Origin: Pantoea vagans
GTDB lineage: Bacteria; Pseudomonadota; Gammaproteobacteria; Enterobacterales; Enterobacteriaceae
Length of the DNA stretch: 64,000 bases
Assembly: GCF_004792415.1 (NCBI RefSeq)
Contig: NZ_CP038853.1
Span: forward strand, 3,658,001 to 3,722,000
Reading direction: 5' to 3'
How positions within the stretch are numbered: position 1 is the stretch's first letter; every line of letters begins with the position of its first letter. Under the pieces are notes generated by a model. The model saw only the letters and a list, made by a program, of their open reading frames with translations, was not told the origin of the DNA and ran no database searches. Of the stretch, positions 38,634 to 46,737 are shown piece by piece. The position numbers and the translations under genes are program-made.

Positions 38634-39212
38634 TTGCAGCGTGAACAGATACTTGAGCATGCATTGAATGTGCTTGAACAGAACGGCCTCGCCGCCACCC
38701 TCTCATTGGAAACCCTGGCGGGACAGACTGAATTAACCCTTGAGCAGCTTCAGCTATTCTGGCCCGATCGTGACGCTCTGCTCTATGATGCGCTGCGCTA
38801 TCACGGCCAGCAGATCGAAACCTGGCGCCGCCAGATCCTGCTGGATGAGTCGATGTCACCCGATCAGAAGCTGATGGCGCGCTATGAAGTACTGAGTGAG
38901 CAGGTCAGTAAGGGACGCTTTCCGGGCTGCCTGTTTATCGCCGCCTGCAGCTTCTACCCGCAGCCCGATCAGCCCATTCATCAGCTGGCTGAGCAGCAGA
39001 AACGCGGCTCATGGCAGTTCACCCATGAGATTCTGGTAGAGCAGGCGCTGGATAATCCCAGTATGGTCGCCGATCAGATGGAGCTGATCCTTGAAGGCTG
39101 CCTGAGCAAACTGCTGGTGAAGCGTAATGTGCAGGATGTCGCCACTGCCCAGCGACTGGCGGAAGATGTTTACAGCATCGCGCTGTGCCGTAAAAATGGC
39201 GCGCTGGCGTGA
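38634..39212 (+). CDS. yjdC: TetR-like transcriptional regulator YjdC
   Basis: This 192-residue protein has an N-terminal helix-turn-helix (about 15-45: NGLAATLSLETLAGQTELTLEQLQLFW region) and a C-terminal TetR ligand-type domain. It aligns well with E. coli YjdC: a similar start MQREQILEHAL, then CLFIAACSFYPQPDQPIHQLA and QMELILEGCLSKLL. The start is a TTG at 38634 with AGAGGAG seven bases before it. It lies downstream of dsbD in both species, so it may share the transcript. Target genes are not evident. Confidence 0.9.
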   Translation: MQREQILEHALNVLEQNGLAATLSLETLAGQTELTLEQLQLFWPDRDALLYDALRYHGQQIETWRRQILLDESMSPDQKLMARYEVLSEQVSKGRFPGCLFIAACSFYPQPDQPIHQLAEQQKRGSWQFTHEILVEQALDNPSMVADQMELILEGCLSKLLVKRNVQDVATAQRLAEDVYSIALCRKNGALA

Positions 39213-39280
39213 GGTTTTGCCCGCTTTGACTGAAAATCAGGCAATCAGTCACGTTTCCAGGGGTTTTTTAGTGAAAGCCG

Positions 39281-39309
39281 TTGACGACCCGCGGCCTTTA
39301 CGGTTTAAT
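39281..39309 (+). promoter_or_regulatory. tRNA-Phe promoter
   Basis: TTGACG (39281-39286) and TTTAAT (39304-39309) are separated by exactly 17 bp. A GC-rich discriminator (GCGCCCC) follows, typical of stringently controlled stable-RNA promoters. The tRNA starts 11 bp after the -10. Confidence 0.85.
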
Positions 39310-39319
39310 GCGCCCCGTT

Positions 39320-39395
39320 GCCCGAATAGCTCAGTCGGTAGAGCAGGGGATTGAAAATCCCCGTGTCCCTGGTTCGATTCCGGGTTCGGGCACCA
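39320..39395 (+). tRNA. pheU: tRNA-Phe (anticodon GAA)
   Basis: The 76-nt gene folds as a cloverleaf: acceptor GCCCGAA/TTCGGGC, D-arm with AGCTCAGTCGGTAGAGC, and anticodon stem GGGGA/TCCCC around TTGAAAA with anticodon GAA. The T-arm has GGTTCGATTCC, and an encoded CCA ends the gene. It differs at few positions from E. coli tRNA-Phe. A strong promoter lies just upstream and a terminator 11 bp downstream. Confidence 0.98.
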
Positions 39396-39740
39396 AAATT
39401 TAAAAAAACCCGCCTCTGGCGGGTTTTTTGCGTTCTGAGGCGAACCCGATATCGAAGGTTCGATACACTCGCCACATCGTGTGGCTCGCCCTCCGGGTCG
39501 CGCTAACGCGCGATGCAAAAATGCTCCCGGCATTTTTGTCCGGGTTCGGGCACCAAAATTTAAAGAAACCCGCCTCTGGCGGGTTTTTTGCGTTCTGAGG
39601 CGAACCCGATATCGAATGTTCGATACACTCGCCAAATCGTGTGGCTCGCCCTTAGGGTCGCGCAAATGCTCCGGGCATTTTCGGGTTCGGGCTCGAAATT
39701 AAAGAAACCCGCCTCTGGCGGGTTTCTTGCGTTCTGCATC
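39381..39740 (+). repeat. Three degenerate tandem copies of the tRNA-Phe 3' end plus terminator
   Basis: Copies begin at 39381 (inside the tRNA), 39541 and 39682, so unit lengths are about 160 and 141 bp, with a short third copy. Each starts with CGGGTTCGGG, the first two continue CACCAAAATTTAAA, and each contains the hairpin ACCCGCC TCT GGCGGGT followed by T's. The first two share a long GC-rich tail with TTCGATACACTCGCC. Divergence increases to the right. The pattern suggests tandem duplication of the tRNA end, or attachment-site duplications left by lost elements. Confidence 0.85.
39406..39429 (+). terminator. Terminator of tRNA-Phe (first of three copies)
   Basis: ACCCGCC and GGCGGGT pair around TCT, followed by six T. 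The same hairpin recurs at 39567-39589 and, with a T-run broken by C, at 39706-39725. Confidence 0.9.
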
Positions 39741-39774
39741 TTACGTTTTCATCAATGATGATGTCTGTCCTGCC

Positions 39775-40944
39775 TTACCCTTCCACCCACACCGCCCCGG
39801 CATCTGCGGATTTCACGCACTGCGCCACCCAGCGCACGCCCGCTAATCCGGCATGCACATCGGGATACCAGAAATCCTCCAGGAAAGCGGTGTCACGGCG
39901 ATCGGTGGCATCCATCGCCAGCGCGAAGCGGCGATAGAGATTCGACCAGGCTTCAAATAACCCTTCCGGATGCCCGCCGCCAATACGATCCTCTTCCAGC
40001 GCGCGCGGGTTAAGGTAGCCCATGCCGCGCTCCAGAATGCGAACCGGCTCGCCCTGCACTTCGAAACGCAGCTGGTTTGGCTGCTCATCCCACCACTCCA
40101 GACTGGCTTTCGATCCGACCACGCGAATCTTCTGTCCGTGCATGGAACCCGCATTCACCGCCGAGGCCCAGAGCGTACCCACCGCGCCGTTGTCATACTC
40201 CATCATCACAAAGGCGTTATCCTCCAGCGGCGCACGCGAGGCGACAAAACTCTGGCGCGAACAGAGCAGACGCGTCACCTTCAACTGCGGCAACATCGTT
40301 TCGGCGATAAACAGCGGATGCGTTGCCAGATCGCCTAACACGTAGCTCGGGCCGACAAAGCGCGGATCTACCCGCCAGCGGGTGCTTTCACTCTGCAACT
40401 CCACCGCCTCATTATGGAAGCCGTGAGCAAACTGCATATTTACAATGCGGATCTCACCCAGTATGCCTTCAGCGATCATCTCTCTGGCCTGATGAATCAG
40501 CTGATGCCCGGCATAGCCGTAAGTGACGCCGACAATCTTCTGCTTCTCCCGGCTCAGCTGCTCCAGCTCATCGGCCTCTTCGACCGTAAAACAGAGCGGC
40601 TTCTCACACACCACATGCAGCCCGGCATTCAGCGCCGCACGGCAAATGGCGAAATGGGTATTGTTTGGCGTGGCGATCGACACCGCTTCAATGCCATCTT
40701 CGCGCGCCGCTTCTCCGGCGAACAGGCTGGCGTAGTCGGGATAGCAGCGTTCAGGTGCCACACCCAGCGCCTGACCAAACTCGCGGCCGCGCGCCGCGTC
40801 GATATCAAACGCCCCCGCCAGCAATGCAAAATTGCCGTCACGCTGCGCCGCTGAACGATGGATATAGCCAATCTGGCTGGTGCCGCCGCCGCCGATCATG
40901 CCCCAGCGCAGCGAGCGGTTAACTGCTTTTTTACCGTTAATCAT
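39775..40944 (-). CDS. Gfo/Idh/MocA family oxidoreductase
   Basis: This 389-residue protein is a probable NAD(P)-dependent sugar or cyclitol dehydrogenase. It has an N-terminal Rossmann fold with GMIGGGGTSQIGYIH near residue 15, the family motif CEKPL near residue 115 whose lysine is catalytic, and a C-terminal alpha/beta substrate domain with GGHPEGLFEAW. It starts 10 bp after the stop of the TIM-barrel gene upstream, so the two form one operon, probably under the LacI regulator. Substrate cannot be read from sequence. No signal peptide, so cytoplasmic. Confidence 0.85.
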   Translation of the reverse strand: MINGKKAVNRSLRWGMIGGGGTSQIGYIHRSAAQRDGNFALLAGAFDIDAARGREFGQALGVAPERCYPDYASLFAGEAAREDGIEAVSIATPNNTHFAICRAALNAGLHVVCEKPLCFTVEEADELEQLSREKQKIVGVTYGYAGHQLIHQAREMIAEGILGEIRIVNMQFAHGFHNEAVELQSESTRWRVDPRFVGPSYVLGDLATHPLFIAETMLPQLKVTRLLCSRQSFVASRAPLEDNAFVMMEYDNGAVGTLWASAVNAGSMHGQKIRVVGSKASLEWWDEQPNQLRFEVQGEPVRILERGMGYLNPRALEEDRIGGGHPEGLFEAWSNLYRRFALAMDATDRRDTAFLEDFWYPDVHAGLAGVRWVAQCVKSADAGAVWVEG

Positions 40945-40954
40945 GCTGTTGTCC

Positions 40955-41872
40955 TCAGAATCCTGTTGATCGGAGATAGTCCAGGCTGGCTTTCACATCC
41001 TGCAGGCTGGTGTCGGCATGGCGCGGATCGCGCTCCTGTTCGATGGTGATCCAGCCCTGATAATGACGTTCAGTCAGCAAGCTGCGCACCGCCGGATAGT
41101 CGATCGCGCCCTGCCCCAGCGGACACATCACCCCCTGCGCGCAGGCAGTGAAAAAGTCGAGTCCCTGCGAGAGGGCATCACGCCAGACCGGCTGATTAAC
41201 GTCTTTGAAATGGAGATAGTCGATACGGTCCCAGTACTGTTCCAGCGAAGCGACCGGGTCCATGCCGGCGTAATAGAGATGACCAGTGTCCAGACACAAA
41301 CCGGCGACCTGATGCGGAATATCACTGACCAGCTGCGCCAGCTCATCGGCAAACTCAATGCAGCCGCCCGCATGCGGATGGATAACCGGCCGCACGCCAT
41401 ACTCCTGCCAGGCGATCTCACTCAGAACGGTGATGTGCTGCATCATGCGTTGCCAGTCGTCAGCGGAAAGCCGTGGCGCTTTTTCAGACTGACTGGCATA
41501 TTTCGCCCGCTCCGGATTGCCGAAATCAATAATCACCAGATAAGGCGCGCTGGCACCGGGCGTTTTAGTCGCGACAGGTACGCTGGACAGCGTGCGGCAT
41601 AGATTGTGGGTCAGCGTCACCAGCGTCGGAAAATGCGCTTCACTGACTAAATCATCGAAAATCGTGCCTGCCACCAGCGAAAGCTGATGCGCATTAAGCT
41701 GCCGGGTCAGTTCGGCGGCATCGGTTGGCAGATAGCCCCAGGGGCCGAGTTCAATACTGGGATAGCCGGCCTGCGCGGCTTCGGTCAGGACTTTCTGCCA
41801 CGGCGGCAGAAAGGGATTAGCGGGATCATCCACGCCCCAGCTACAGGGGGCATTTGCAATATGAAAGGTCAT
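40955..41872 (-). CDS. Sugar phosphate isomerase/epimerase-type TIM-barrel protein (IolE/IolI-like)
   Basis: From the ATG at 41872, preceded by AGGCAG, the product is 305 residues. It begins MTFHIANAPCSWGVDDPANP, a start typical of the xylose-isomerase-like TIM-barrel family that includes inosose dehydratase and isomerase. Candidate metal ligands are in SIELGPWGY, GLCLDTGHLYYAG, YLHFKDVN and WITIEQERDP, that is Glu, Asp/His, His and Glu positions. It precedes a Gfo/Idh/MocA gene in one operon, with a palindromic operator 63 bp upstream. The reaction may be isomerisation or dehydration of a keto-sugar or cyclitol; the substrate is unknown. Confidence 0.82.
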   Translation of the reverse strand: MTFHIANAPCSWGVDDPANPFLPPWQKVLTEAAQAGYPSIELGPWGYLPTDAAELTRQLNAHQLSLVAGTIFDDLVSEAHFPTLVTLTHNLCRTLSSVPVATKTPGASAPYLVIIDFGNPERAKYASQSEKAPRLSADDWQRMMQHITVLSEIAWQEYGVRPVIHPHAGGCIEFADELAQLVSDIPHQVAGLCLDTGHLYYAGMDPVASLEQYWDRIDYLHFKDVNQPVWRDALSQGLDFFTACAQGVMCPLGQGAIDYPAVRSLLTERHYQGWITIEQERDPRHADTSLQDVKASLDYLRSTGF

Positions 41873-41934
41873 GATATCTGCCTGTGCAGTGAAAACTGCT
41901 GGCAGTATCAAATAAAAATTTCATCTCACACAAC

Positions 41935-41949
41935 AATGAAAGTTTCATT
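41935..41949. promoter_or_regulatory. Candidate LacI-family operator upstream of the TIM-barrel/Gfo operon
   Basis: A perfect palindrome AATGAAA-G-TTTCATT lies 62 bp before the start at 41872. It is adjacent to TTTGATAGA, and a very similar palindrome with the same neighbouring motif lies at 43197-43211 in front of the other half of the cluster. Confidence 0.65.
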
Positions 41950-42022
41950 TTTTGATAGAGATCGCGTTTAAAAATCCCATTAAATGATAGATTATTATCA
42001 AGTATTTGCTAACCTGTTCTTT

Positions 42023-43048
42023 CTACAGGTTTTCACGCGTTACGATCTCAAACGGTACGGTCACCTGTGCAAAATGGTCAGGCTGATCCATCCGGCTGCT
42101 AAGACAGGTAGCGATCACCGCCTCCGCCATCGCATCAATACGGTGCCGCACCATCAGCGTGATGGTGCCGTCAATCAGCGCCAGTTCATCGCCGGGCAGC
42201 GGGCCGTGGCACAGCAAATCAATCTGCGTGCGACCGCTTTCACGCAGCGCCTTTATCACACCCTCTATACCGCCACAGGGCGCATAAATCATGACCAGAT
42301 CGTCGTGGGCTTCCAGCAGTTGCCGGGTCGCCTGATAGCCTCCTTCACCCGACTCATGCGTTTTTAACGGTTCCAGTACCCGCTGACTGATGCCCGACTC
42401 GCGCAGGTAGGAGCGGAAACTGATTTCGCTGCTCTCCTGGCAGGTGAAACGGTGGTCGCCCAGCAGCACACCCACACATCCCGGCTTACGCAGGAGATGC
42501 TGTGCCATCCAGGCAGCAGTGCGTCCTGCTTTCTGATTATCGATGCCAATAAACCCGGCATGGTCACAGGGCGAAAAATCGGAGAACAGCGCGTAAACCC
42601 GCACACCCAGCCGTGAAACATCCTGGATTGCGTGACGGATCAGCGGGTGATCCAGCGCCACCAGAGCAATCACATCGCTGCGCTGTGCCAGCTGACGCAA
42701 GGAATGCGCGACGGCTTCAACCTCGTGAATATCATGCCAGCAGAATTCAGGCTCGCTGCCCTGTGGCTGCTGCGCCCTGAGCTGCTGTTTCAGCGCCTCG
42801 CCCAGCTGCTGATAAAACGAATAGCGGGCAGGCAGCAGGATAAAGCTCACGCGGAGTGCGGCTGCAGCCAGTGGCGCGCTGGTCTGGCTGTGCGCCTGGG
42901 TCAGGCGATAGCCCAGTTCGCGGGCCGCAGCCAGCACCTTCTGCTCGGTCACACTGCGTACCGGCGCTCGGCGGTTCAGCACCCTGTCTACCGTCGCCAC
43001 ACCCACGCCCGCCGCCTGCGCAATGGCCGTCATCGTCACTTTTGACAT
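42023..43048 (-). CDS. LacI-family transcriptional regulator
   Basis: The 341-residue protein has the LacI N-terminal helix-turn-helix and hinge (VTMTAIAQAAGVGVATVDRVLNRRAPV) followed by a periplasmic-binding-protein-like ligand domain. That domain contains DHAGFIGIDNQKAGRTAAWMA and IYAPCGGIEGVI. The ATG at 43048 follows GGAG by 7 bases. It lies between two divergent catabolic units that each carry a matching palindrome, so it is the probable local regulator. VATVDRVLN differs slightly from the classical VSRVLN and resembles regulators of inositol and other sugar clusters. Confidence 0.9.
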   Translation of the reverse strand: MSKVTMTAIAQAAGVGVATVDRVLNRRAPVRSVTEQKVLAAARELGYRLTQAHSQTSAPLAAAALRVSFILLPARYSFYQQLGEALKQQLRAQQPQGSEPEFCWHDIHEVEAVAHSLRQLAQRSDVIALVALDHPLIRHAIQDVSRLGVRVYALFSDFSPCDHAGFIGIDNQKAGRTAAWMAQHLLRKPGCVGVLLGDHRFTCQESSEISFRSYLRESGISQRVLEPLKTHESGEGGYQATRQLLEAHDDLVMIYAPCGGIEGVIKALRESGRTQIDLLCHGPLPGDELALIDGTITLMVRHRIDAMAEAVIATCLSSRMDQPDHFAQVTVPFEIVTRENL

Positions 43049-43196
43049 CACCCTTCTCCTGCTTTTCCTGTTCCCGTTAACTGACGGCTACGTCTTTATG
43101 TTCTGTTGTTTAAAACAGCGCTACTTTATCGCGACAGGGCCATTTCCTCTCATTTATTTGATAGAAAATCAGAGCTAATTTTGATCTTCCTCTCAA

Positions 43197-43211
43197 AATG
43201 AAACATTCATT
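43197..43211. promoter_or_regulatory. Candidate LacI-family operator in the divergent promoter region
   Basis: AATGAA-ACA-TTCATT shares both half-sites with the palindrome at 41935-41949. A TTTGATAGA motif (about 43157) lies 40 bp to its left. It could control both the regulator gene and the plus-strand Gfo/isomerase genes. Confidence 0.6.
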
Positions 43212-43374
43212 TCTTTCTGTGTTCTCTTTAAAACGTCTGTTTGCTAAAACGGGTAAAAATCCCGCGTCGATCCGGTTGATGGGATCACATCATTAAAAGG
43301 TTAGAGCGGTGACGGTGAGCTTTTTATAGTGGAGTCCTGAGCACCCCCAGCCTGCACGTAAAAAAGGAAAAGTA
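43212..43374 (+). promoter_or_regulatory. Leader of the plus-strand Gfo/isomerase operon
   Basis: The remaining divergent spacer contains no gene. It is AT-rich to about 43260, includes TTTAAAACG-type sequence, and ends with AAAAAGGAAAAGTA before the ATG at 43375. No -35/-10 pair is convincing. Confidence 0.35.
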
Positions 43375-44418
43375 ATGTTCCCATCAACGCTTCCGGCTCC
43401 ACGCATAACCGATGCCCGCCAGGTTCCGCAACTGCGCTGGGGCATTATCGGGCCAGGCTGGATCGCCGACCATTTTGCCCATGCGCTGCGCCAGCATACC
43501 CACCAGCAGATCACGGCGGTGGCTGCGCGCGACCCGGCAAAAGCACAGGCCTTTGCTGACAAATGGTCAATCGGCCATGCCACAGGCGACCTCAATACGA
43601 TGCTGGCGCGGGATGATGTGGATGCGGTCTATATTGCGACACCCCACAATCACCATTTTCCCGATGGCCTGCGCGCGATTGCCGCCGGAAAGCATCTGCT
43701 GATCGAAAAACCGCTGGCGCTGAATGCGCAGCAGGCGACTCAGCTTAAACAGGCCACTTCTGCCGCGAACCGGCTCTGTATGGAGGCGATGTGGTGCAAC
43801 TTTGCGCCGAAGTATGACGTCATCCGTCAGCTGCTGGAGGATGGCGCACTCGGGGACGTCCACACCCTGATTGCCGATCACGGTGAGTTTTTCACTCCGG
43901 ATCACCGCATCTTCAATGCCGATCTGGCGGGCGGTCCGATGCTCGATCTCGGCAGTTATCTGGTGGCGCTTAGCGTGTTTGTTGGCGGCGGTGCGCCTGA
44001 CACGATCGTCGCCCGTGGTCAGCCCGTCCCGGATGGCCGCGTCAACGGTCAGACGTCGATGCTGTTTACCCATCAGCACGGCATGCAGTCGGTGCTGAAT
44101 ACCACCCTGTTCAGCAACACGCCCGGCTGCGCGGTGATTGCCGGTCGCGACGCCACGCTGGAGCTGGCGGGCCAGTTCTATGCACCCGGTAACTTCACGC
44201 TCACTTCCAGCGATCGGCGTCACCGCCTGCAGTGGCAGGAACCCACTAACCGCTATGAACAACTCTGTCATGAAATTAACCACTTCGCCTGGTGTGTCGG
44301 CCAGAACCTGATCGATTCCCCTGTCCACTCGCTTGATCAGGCAATCATCACCCTGGCCGCAATGGACAACGTCAGGCAGCAGATCGGCGTGACCTTCAAC
44401 GAAGAACAGCAACCTTAA
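43375..44418 (+). CDS. Gfo/Idh/MocA family oxidoreductase
   Basis: A 347-residue cytoplasmic dehydrogenase. The Rossmann motif GIIGPGWIADHFAHAL is near residue 23 and the catalytic-lysine motif LIEKPLALN near residue 108. The substrate domain contains GGPMLDLGSYLVALSVFVGG, where the conserved DxGxY segment is typical of the trans-1,2-dihydrobenzenediol dehydrogenase-like branch. An AAAAAGGAAAAG ribosome site precedes the ATG. The TIM-barrel gene follows 18 bp later in one operon. Only distant similarity to the minus-strand Gfo protein suggests different substrates or steps. Confidence 0.87.
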   Translation: MFPSTLPAPRITDARQVPQLRWGIIGPGWIADHFAHALRQHTHQQITAVAARDPAKAQAFADKWSIGHATGDLNTMLARDDVDAVYIATPHNHHFPDGLRAIAAGKHLLIEKPLALNAQQATQLKQATSAANRLCMEAMWCNFAPKYDVIRQLLEDGALGDVHTLIADHGEFFTPDHRIFNADLAGGPMLDLGSYLVALSVFVGGGAPDTIVARGQPVPDGRVNGQTSMLFTHQHGMQSVLNTTLFSNTPGCAVIAGRDATLELAGQFYAPGNFTLTSSDRRHRLQWQEPTNRYEQLCHEINHFAWCVGQNLIDSPVHSLDQAIITLAAMDNVRQQIGVTFNEEQQP

Positions 44419-44436
44419 TGTGCCCGGAGCAGAAAG

Positions 44437-45315
44437 ATGAAAATCGCTTTTGATGTGGATGTGATTAAAGACTTAGGCATCACCCGAATGGTTCATCAGG
44501 TGGCCGACTGGGGCTACAAATATATCGAGCAGTCGCCGCATCCGCAGATCAACCCGTTTTATAAACATCCCAAAGCCAGCCGTGAGATCATCACCGAGTA
44601 TAAGAATGCATTGAGCGCCACCGGGCTGGAAATCTCCTCTTTTATCGTGGTCTATCGCTGGTCCGGCCCGGATGAGTTGCGCCGTCAGGCGGCGGTAAAG
44701 AACTGGAAGCGGATGATTGAGATTGCGGTTGAGATGGGTGTGCAGGTCATTAACACCGAACTCTCCGGCACGCCTAACGAGCCGGAAATCTGTGAAGAGA
44801 TGTTCTATCGCTCCATGGAAGAGTTGCTGCCAATAATCGAACGTGAAGGTATCCGCGTCGAAATTCAGGCGCATCCGTGGGATTTCTGCGAAGAGAACAA
44901 TGAAACCGTGGATATCGTGAAGTCGTTCCGCAGTGATAACGTGAAGTATATCTACAGCGCGCCGCACACCTTCTTCTATGATAAAGGCAAAGGCGATGTG
45001 AAACCGATGCTGGAGTATGCGGGTGACGATCTGTCGCACATGCTGATCGCCGACACCATGAACCATACGAAGCACTGTCGCTATATCGTTAACCCGCCAG
45101 GCGTGGATGCGACCATCCACCAGCATGTCGGCGTGGGCGAAGGTGAAGTCGACTTCGATACCCTGTTTAAAACCCTGCGCGACACTGGCTTTGCTACCCG
45201 CACGCATAAAGTGGGCGGTGAACCGATTATCGCGGCGTCACTGTTTGGCTACCCGGAAAAGATGAAGGTGCAGGCGATTGAAACCCGCGAACTGATTGAG
45301 CGCGAACTGCTGTAA
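44437..45315 (+). CDS. Sugar phosphate isomerase/epimerase-type TIM-barrel protein
   Basis: This 292-residue protein has the xylose-isomerase-like TIM-barrel fold. Candidate metal-site residues are in INTELSGTP (Glu), IQAHPWDF (His), the conserved MLIADTMNHT segment and IHQHVGVGEGEVDF, whose GxGxxDF ending is a strong family hallmark. It forms an operon with the upstream Gfo/Idh/MocA gene. Together with the divergent pair this gives two dehydrogenase/isomerase couples under one regulator, consistent with oxidation, isomerisation and cleavage of a sugar or cyclitol. Exact chemistry is unknown. Confidence 0.85.
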   Translation: MKIAFDVDVIKDLGITRMVHQVADWGYKYIEQSPHPQINPFYKHPKASREIITEYKNALSATGLEISSFIVVYRWSGPDELRRQAAVKNWKRMIEIAVEMGVQVINTELSGTPNEPEICEEMFYRSMEELLPIIEREGIRVEIQAHPWDFCEENNETVDIVKSFRSDNVKYIYSAPHTFFYDKGKGDVKPMLEYAGDDLSHMLIADTMNHTKHCRYIVNPPGVDATIHQHVGVGEGEVDFDTLFKTLRDTGFATRTHKVGGEPIIAASLFGYPEKMKVQAIETRELIERELL

Positions 45316-45324
45316 CCCTGCCTG

Positions 45325-45350
45325 CCGTGCAGTCGTTGCTGGCTGCACGG
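45325..45350 (+). terminator. Stem-loop after the isomerase gene
   Basis: CCGTGCAG and CTGCACGG form a perfect 8-bp stem, 10 bp after the stop codon. Only TTAT follows, so termination may be weak. Confidence 0.45.
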
Positions 45351-45533
45351 TTATGTCCGTGCAGGAAAAACATCGTCCCGTCTGACACACTTTTAAGCAC
45401 TTTTCCCCTGAGCCGCTCTCCGCCTGACATCGGCCCGTCACAGCACGCTCTCGCGCAGCCAGCAGAGTTAAACCGCCTTCGCAGCACCTGCTACACTCCA
45501 GACCAATACCACACCATAAGGCGAACTTTCATT

Positions 45534-46400
45534 ATGTCGGAAAATGCATATCAGCCCGCAAAAGTCTGGACCTGGGATCCTGAAGCCAAAGGTAACGGCG
45601 CTAAAACTAATCGTCCGTTCGCTGGTCCCACCCATGAGAAAGCGTTGCCGGTCGGCAAACACCCTCTGCAGCTCTATTCGCTCGGCACGCCTAACGGCCA
45701 GAAAGTCACCATCCTGCTGGAAGAGCTGCTGGCGCTTAACGTCAAAGATGCCGAGTATGATGCCTGGCTGATTCGTATCGGCGACGGCGATCAGTTCTCG
45801 AGTGGTTTTGTCGACGTGAACCCGAACTCAAAAATCCCGGCGCTGAGCGACCACTCGGCAACACCGCCGATTCGGGTATTTGAATCAGGCAATATCCTGC
45901 TCTATCTGGCGGAAAAATATGGTTACTTCCTGCCGAAAGATATCGCTGGCCGCACTGAAACGCTGAACTGGCTGTTCTGGCTGCAGGGCTCAGCGCCTTA
46001 CCTGGGTGGTGGTTTCGGCCATTTCTATCACTACGCGCCAGAAAAAATTGAGTACGCCATTAACCGCTTCACGCTCGAAGCGAAGCGTCAGTTTGACGTG
46101 CTGGATCGCCAACTGGCTGATAACCGCTATCTGGCCGGTGATGACTACACTATCGCCGACATCGCCACATGGCCGTGGTACGGCAACATGGTGCTCAACG
46201 ATCAGTATGGCGCGGCCGAATTCCTGGATGTGCAGTCCTATAAAAACGTGGTGCGCTGGGCGAAAGAGATCGCACAGCGTCCTGCCGTTATCCGTGGCCG
46301 CAAGGTTAACCGCGTTATGGGTGACCCGGCCGATCAGCTGCATGAGCGTCATGATGCAGCCGATTTTGACATTAACACTGAAGATAAACGCCAGGCGTAA
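45534..46400 (+). CDS. yghU: Disulfide-bond reductase / glutathione S-transferase YghU
   Basis: YghU is a Nu-class GST-like enzyme with disulfide reductase activity that binds two glutathione molecules. From the ATG at 45534 the product is 288 residues, the same as E. coli YghU. It begins MSENAYQPAKVWTWDPEAKG, with thioredoxin-fold segments HPLQLYSLGTPNGQKVTILLEE and a helical C-terminal domain with YTIADIATWPWYG. The frame is open 69 codons upstream without homology. A DUF1330 gene follows 11 bp later. Confidence 0.95.
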   Translation: MSENAYQPAKVWTWDPEAKGNGAKTNRPFAGPTHEKALPVGKHPLQLYSLGTPNGQKVTILLEELLALNVKDAEYDAWLIRIGDGDQFSSGFVDVNPNSKIPALSDHSATPPIRVFESGNILLYLAEKYGYFLPKDIAGRTETLNWLFWLQGSAPYLGGGFGHFYHYAPEKIEYAINRFTLEAKRQFDVLDRQLADNRYLAGDDYTIADIATWPWYGNMVLNDQYGAAEFLDVQSYKNVVRWAKEIAQRPAVIRGRKVNRVMGDPADQLHERHDAADFDINTEDKRQA

Positions 46401-46411
46401 AGGAGCCCACA

Positions 46412-46705
46412 ATGAGCGCATATGTAATCTTTATTCGCGACAAAATTACTAACCCTGAGGAATTCGCTATTTACGGCGAGAAAGCGGGCAAAGCGCGCGG
46501 CGACCATCCCATTACGCCACTGGCGTTTTATGGACAGCTTGAGACGCTGGAAGGACCGGAAGCGGACGGCGTTGTCGTGCTGGAGTTTCCGACGGCTGAA
46601 GCAGCACACGGCTGGTATGACAGCCCGGAATATCAGGAAGCGAAACAGCATCGACTGAAAGGTGCGGAATACCGCGTGGTGCTGGTCCAGGGTGTGGATA
46701 AGTAA
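46412..46705 (+). CDS. DUF1330 domain protein
   Basis: A 97-residue protein of the dimeric ferredoxin-like DUF1330 family, whose function is not established. The family pattern is clear: MSAYVIFIRDKITNPEEFAIY at the start, a central GVVVLEFPTAEAAHGWYDSPEYQ and a C-terminal YRVVLVQG. It follows yghU by 11 bp with an AAGGAG ribosome site and ends before a strong terminator, so yghU and this gene form a two-gene operon. Confidence 0.88.
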   Translation: MSAYVIFIRDKITNPEEFAIYGEKAGKARGDHPITPLAFYGQLETLEGPEADGVVVLEFPTAEAAHGWYDSPEYQEAKQHRLKGAEYRVVLVQGVDK

Positions 46706-46712
46706 CTGAACA

Positions 46713-46737
46713 GGCGGCAGCAATGCCGCCTTTTTTT
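46713..46737 (+). terminator. Terminator of the yghU operon
   Basis: GGCGGCA and TGCCGCC pair around a four-base loop, followed by seven T. The T-run reaches into the stop codon of the convergent YncE-like gene. Confidence 0.92.

Noticed and set aside
39249..39665. 138-codon minus-strand frame with internal repeated peptide
   Set aside because: It reads through the tRNA-Phe gene and its tandem repeats; the peptide repeat is only the DNA repeat translated.
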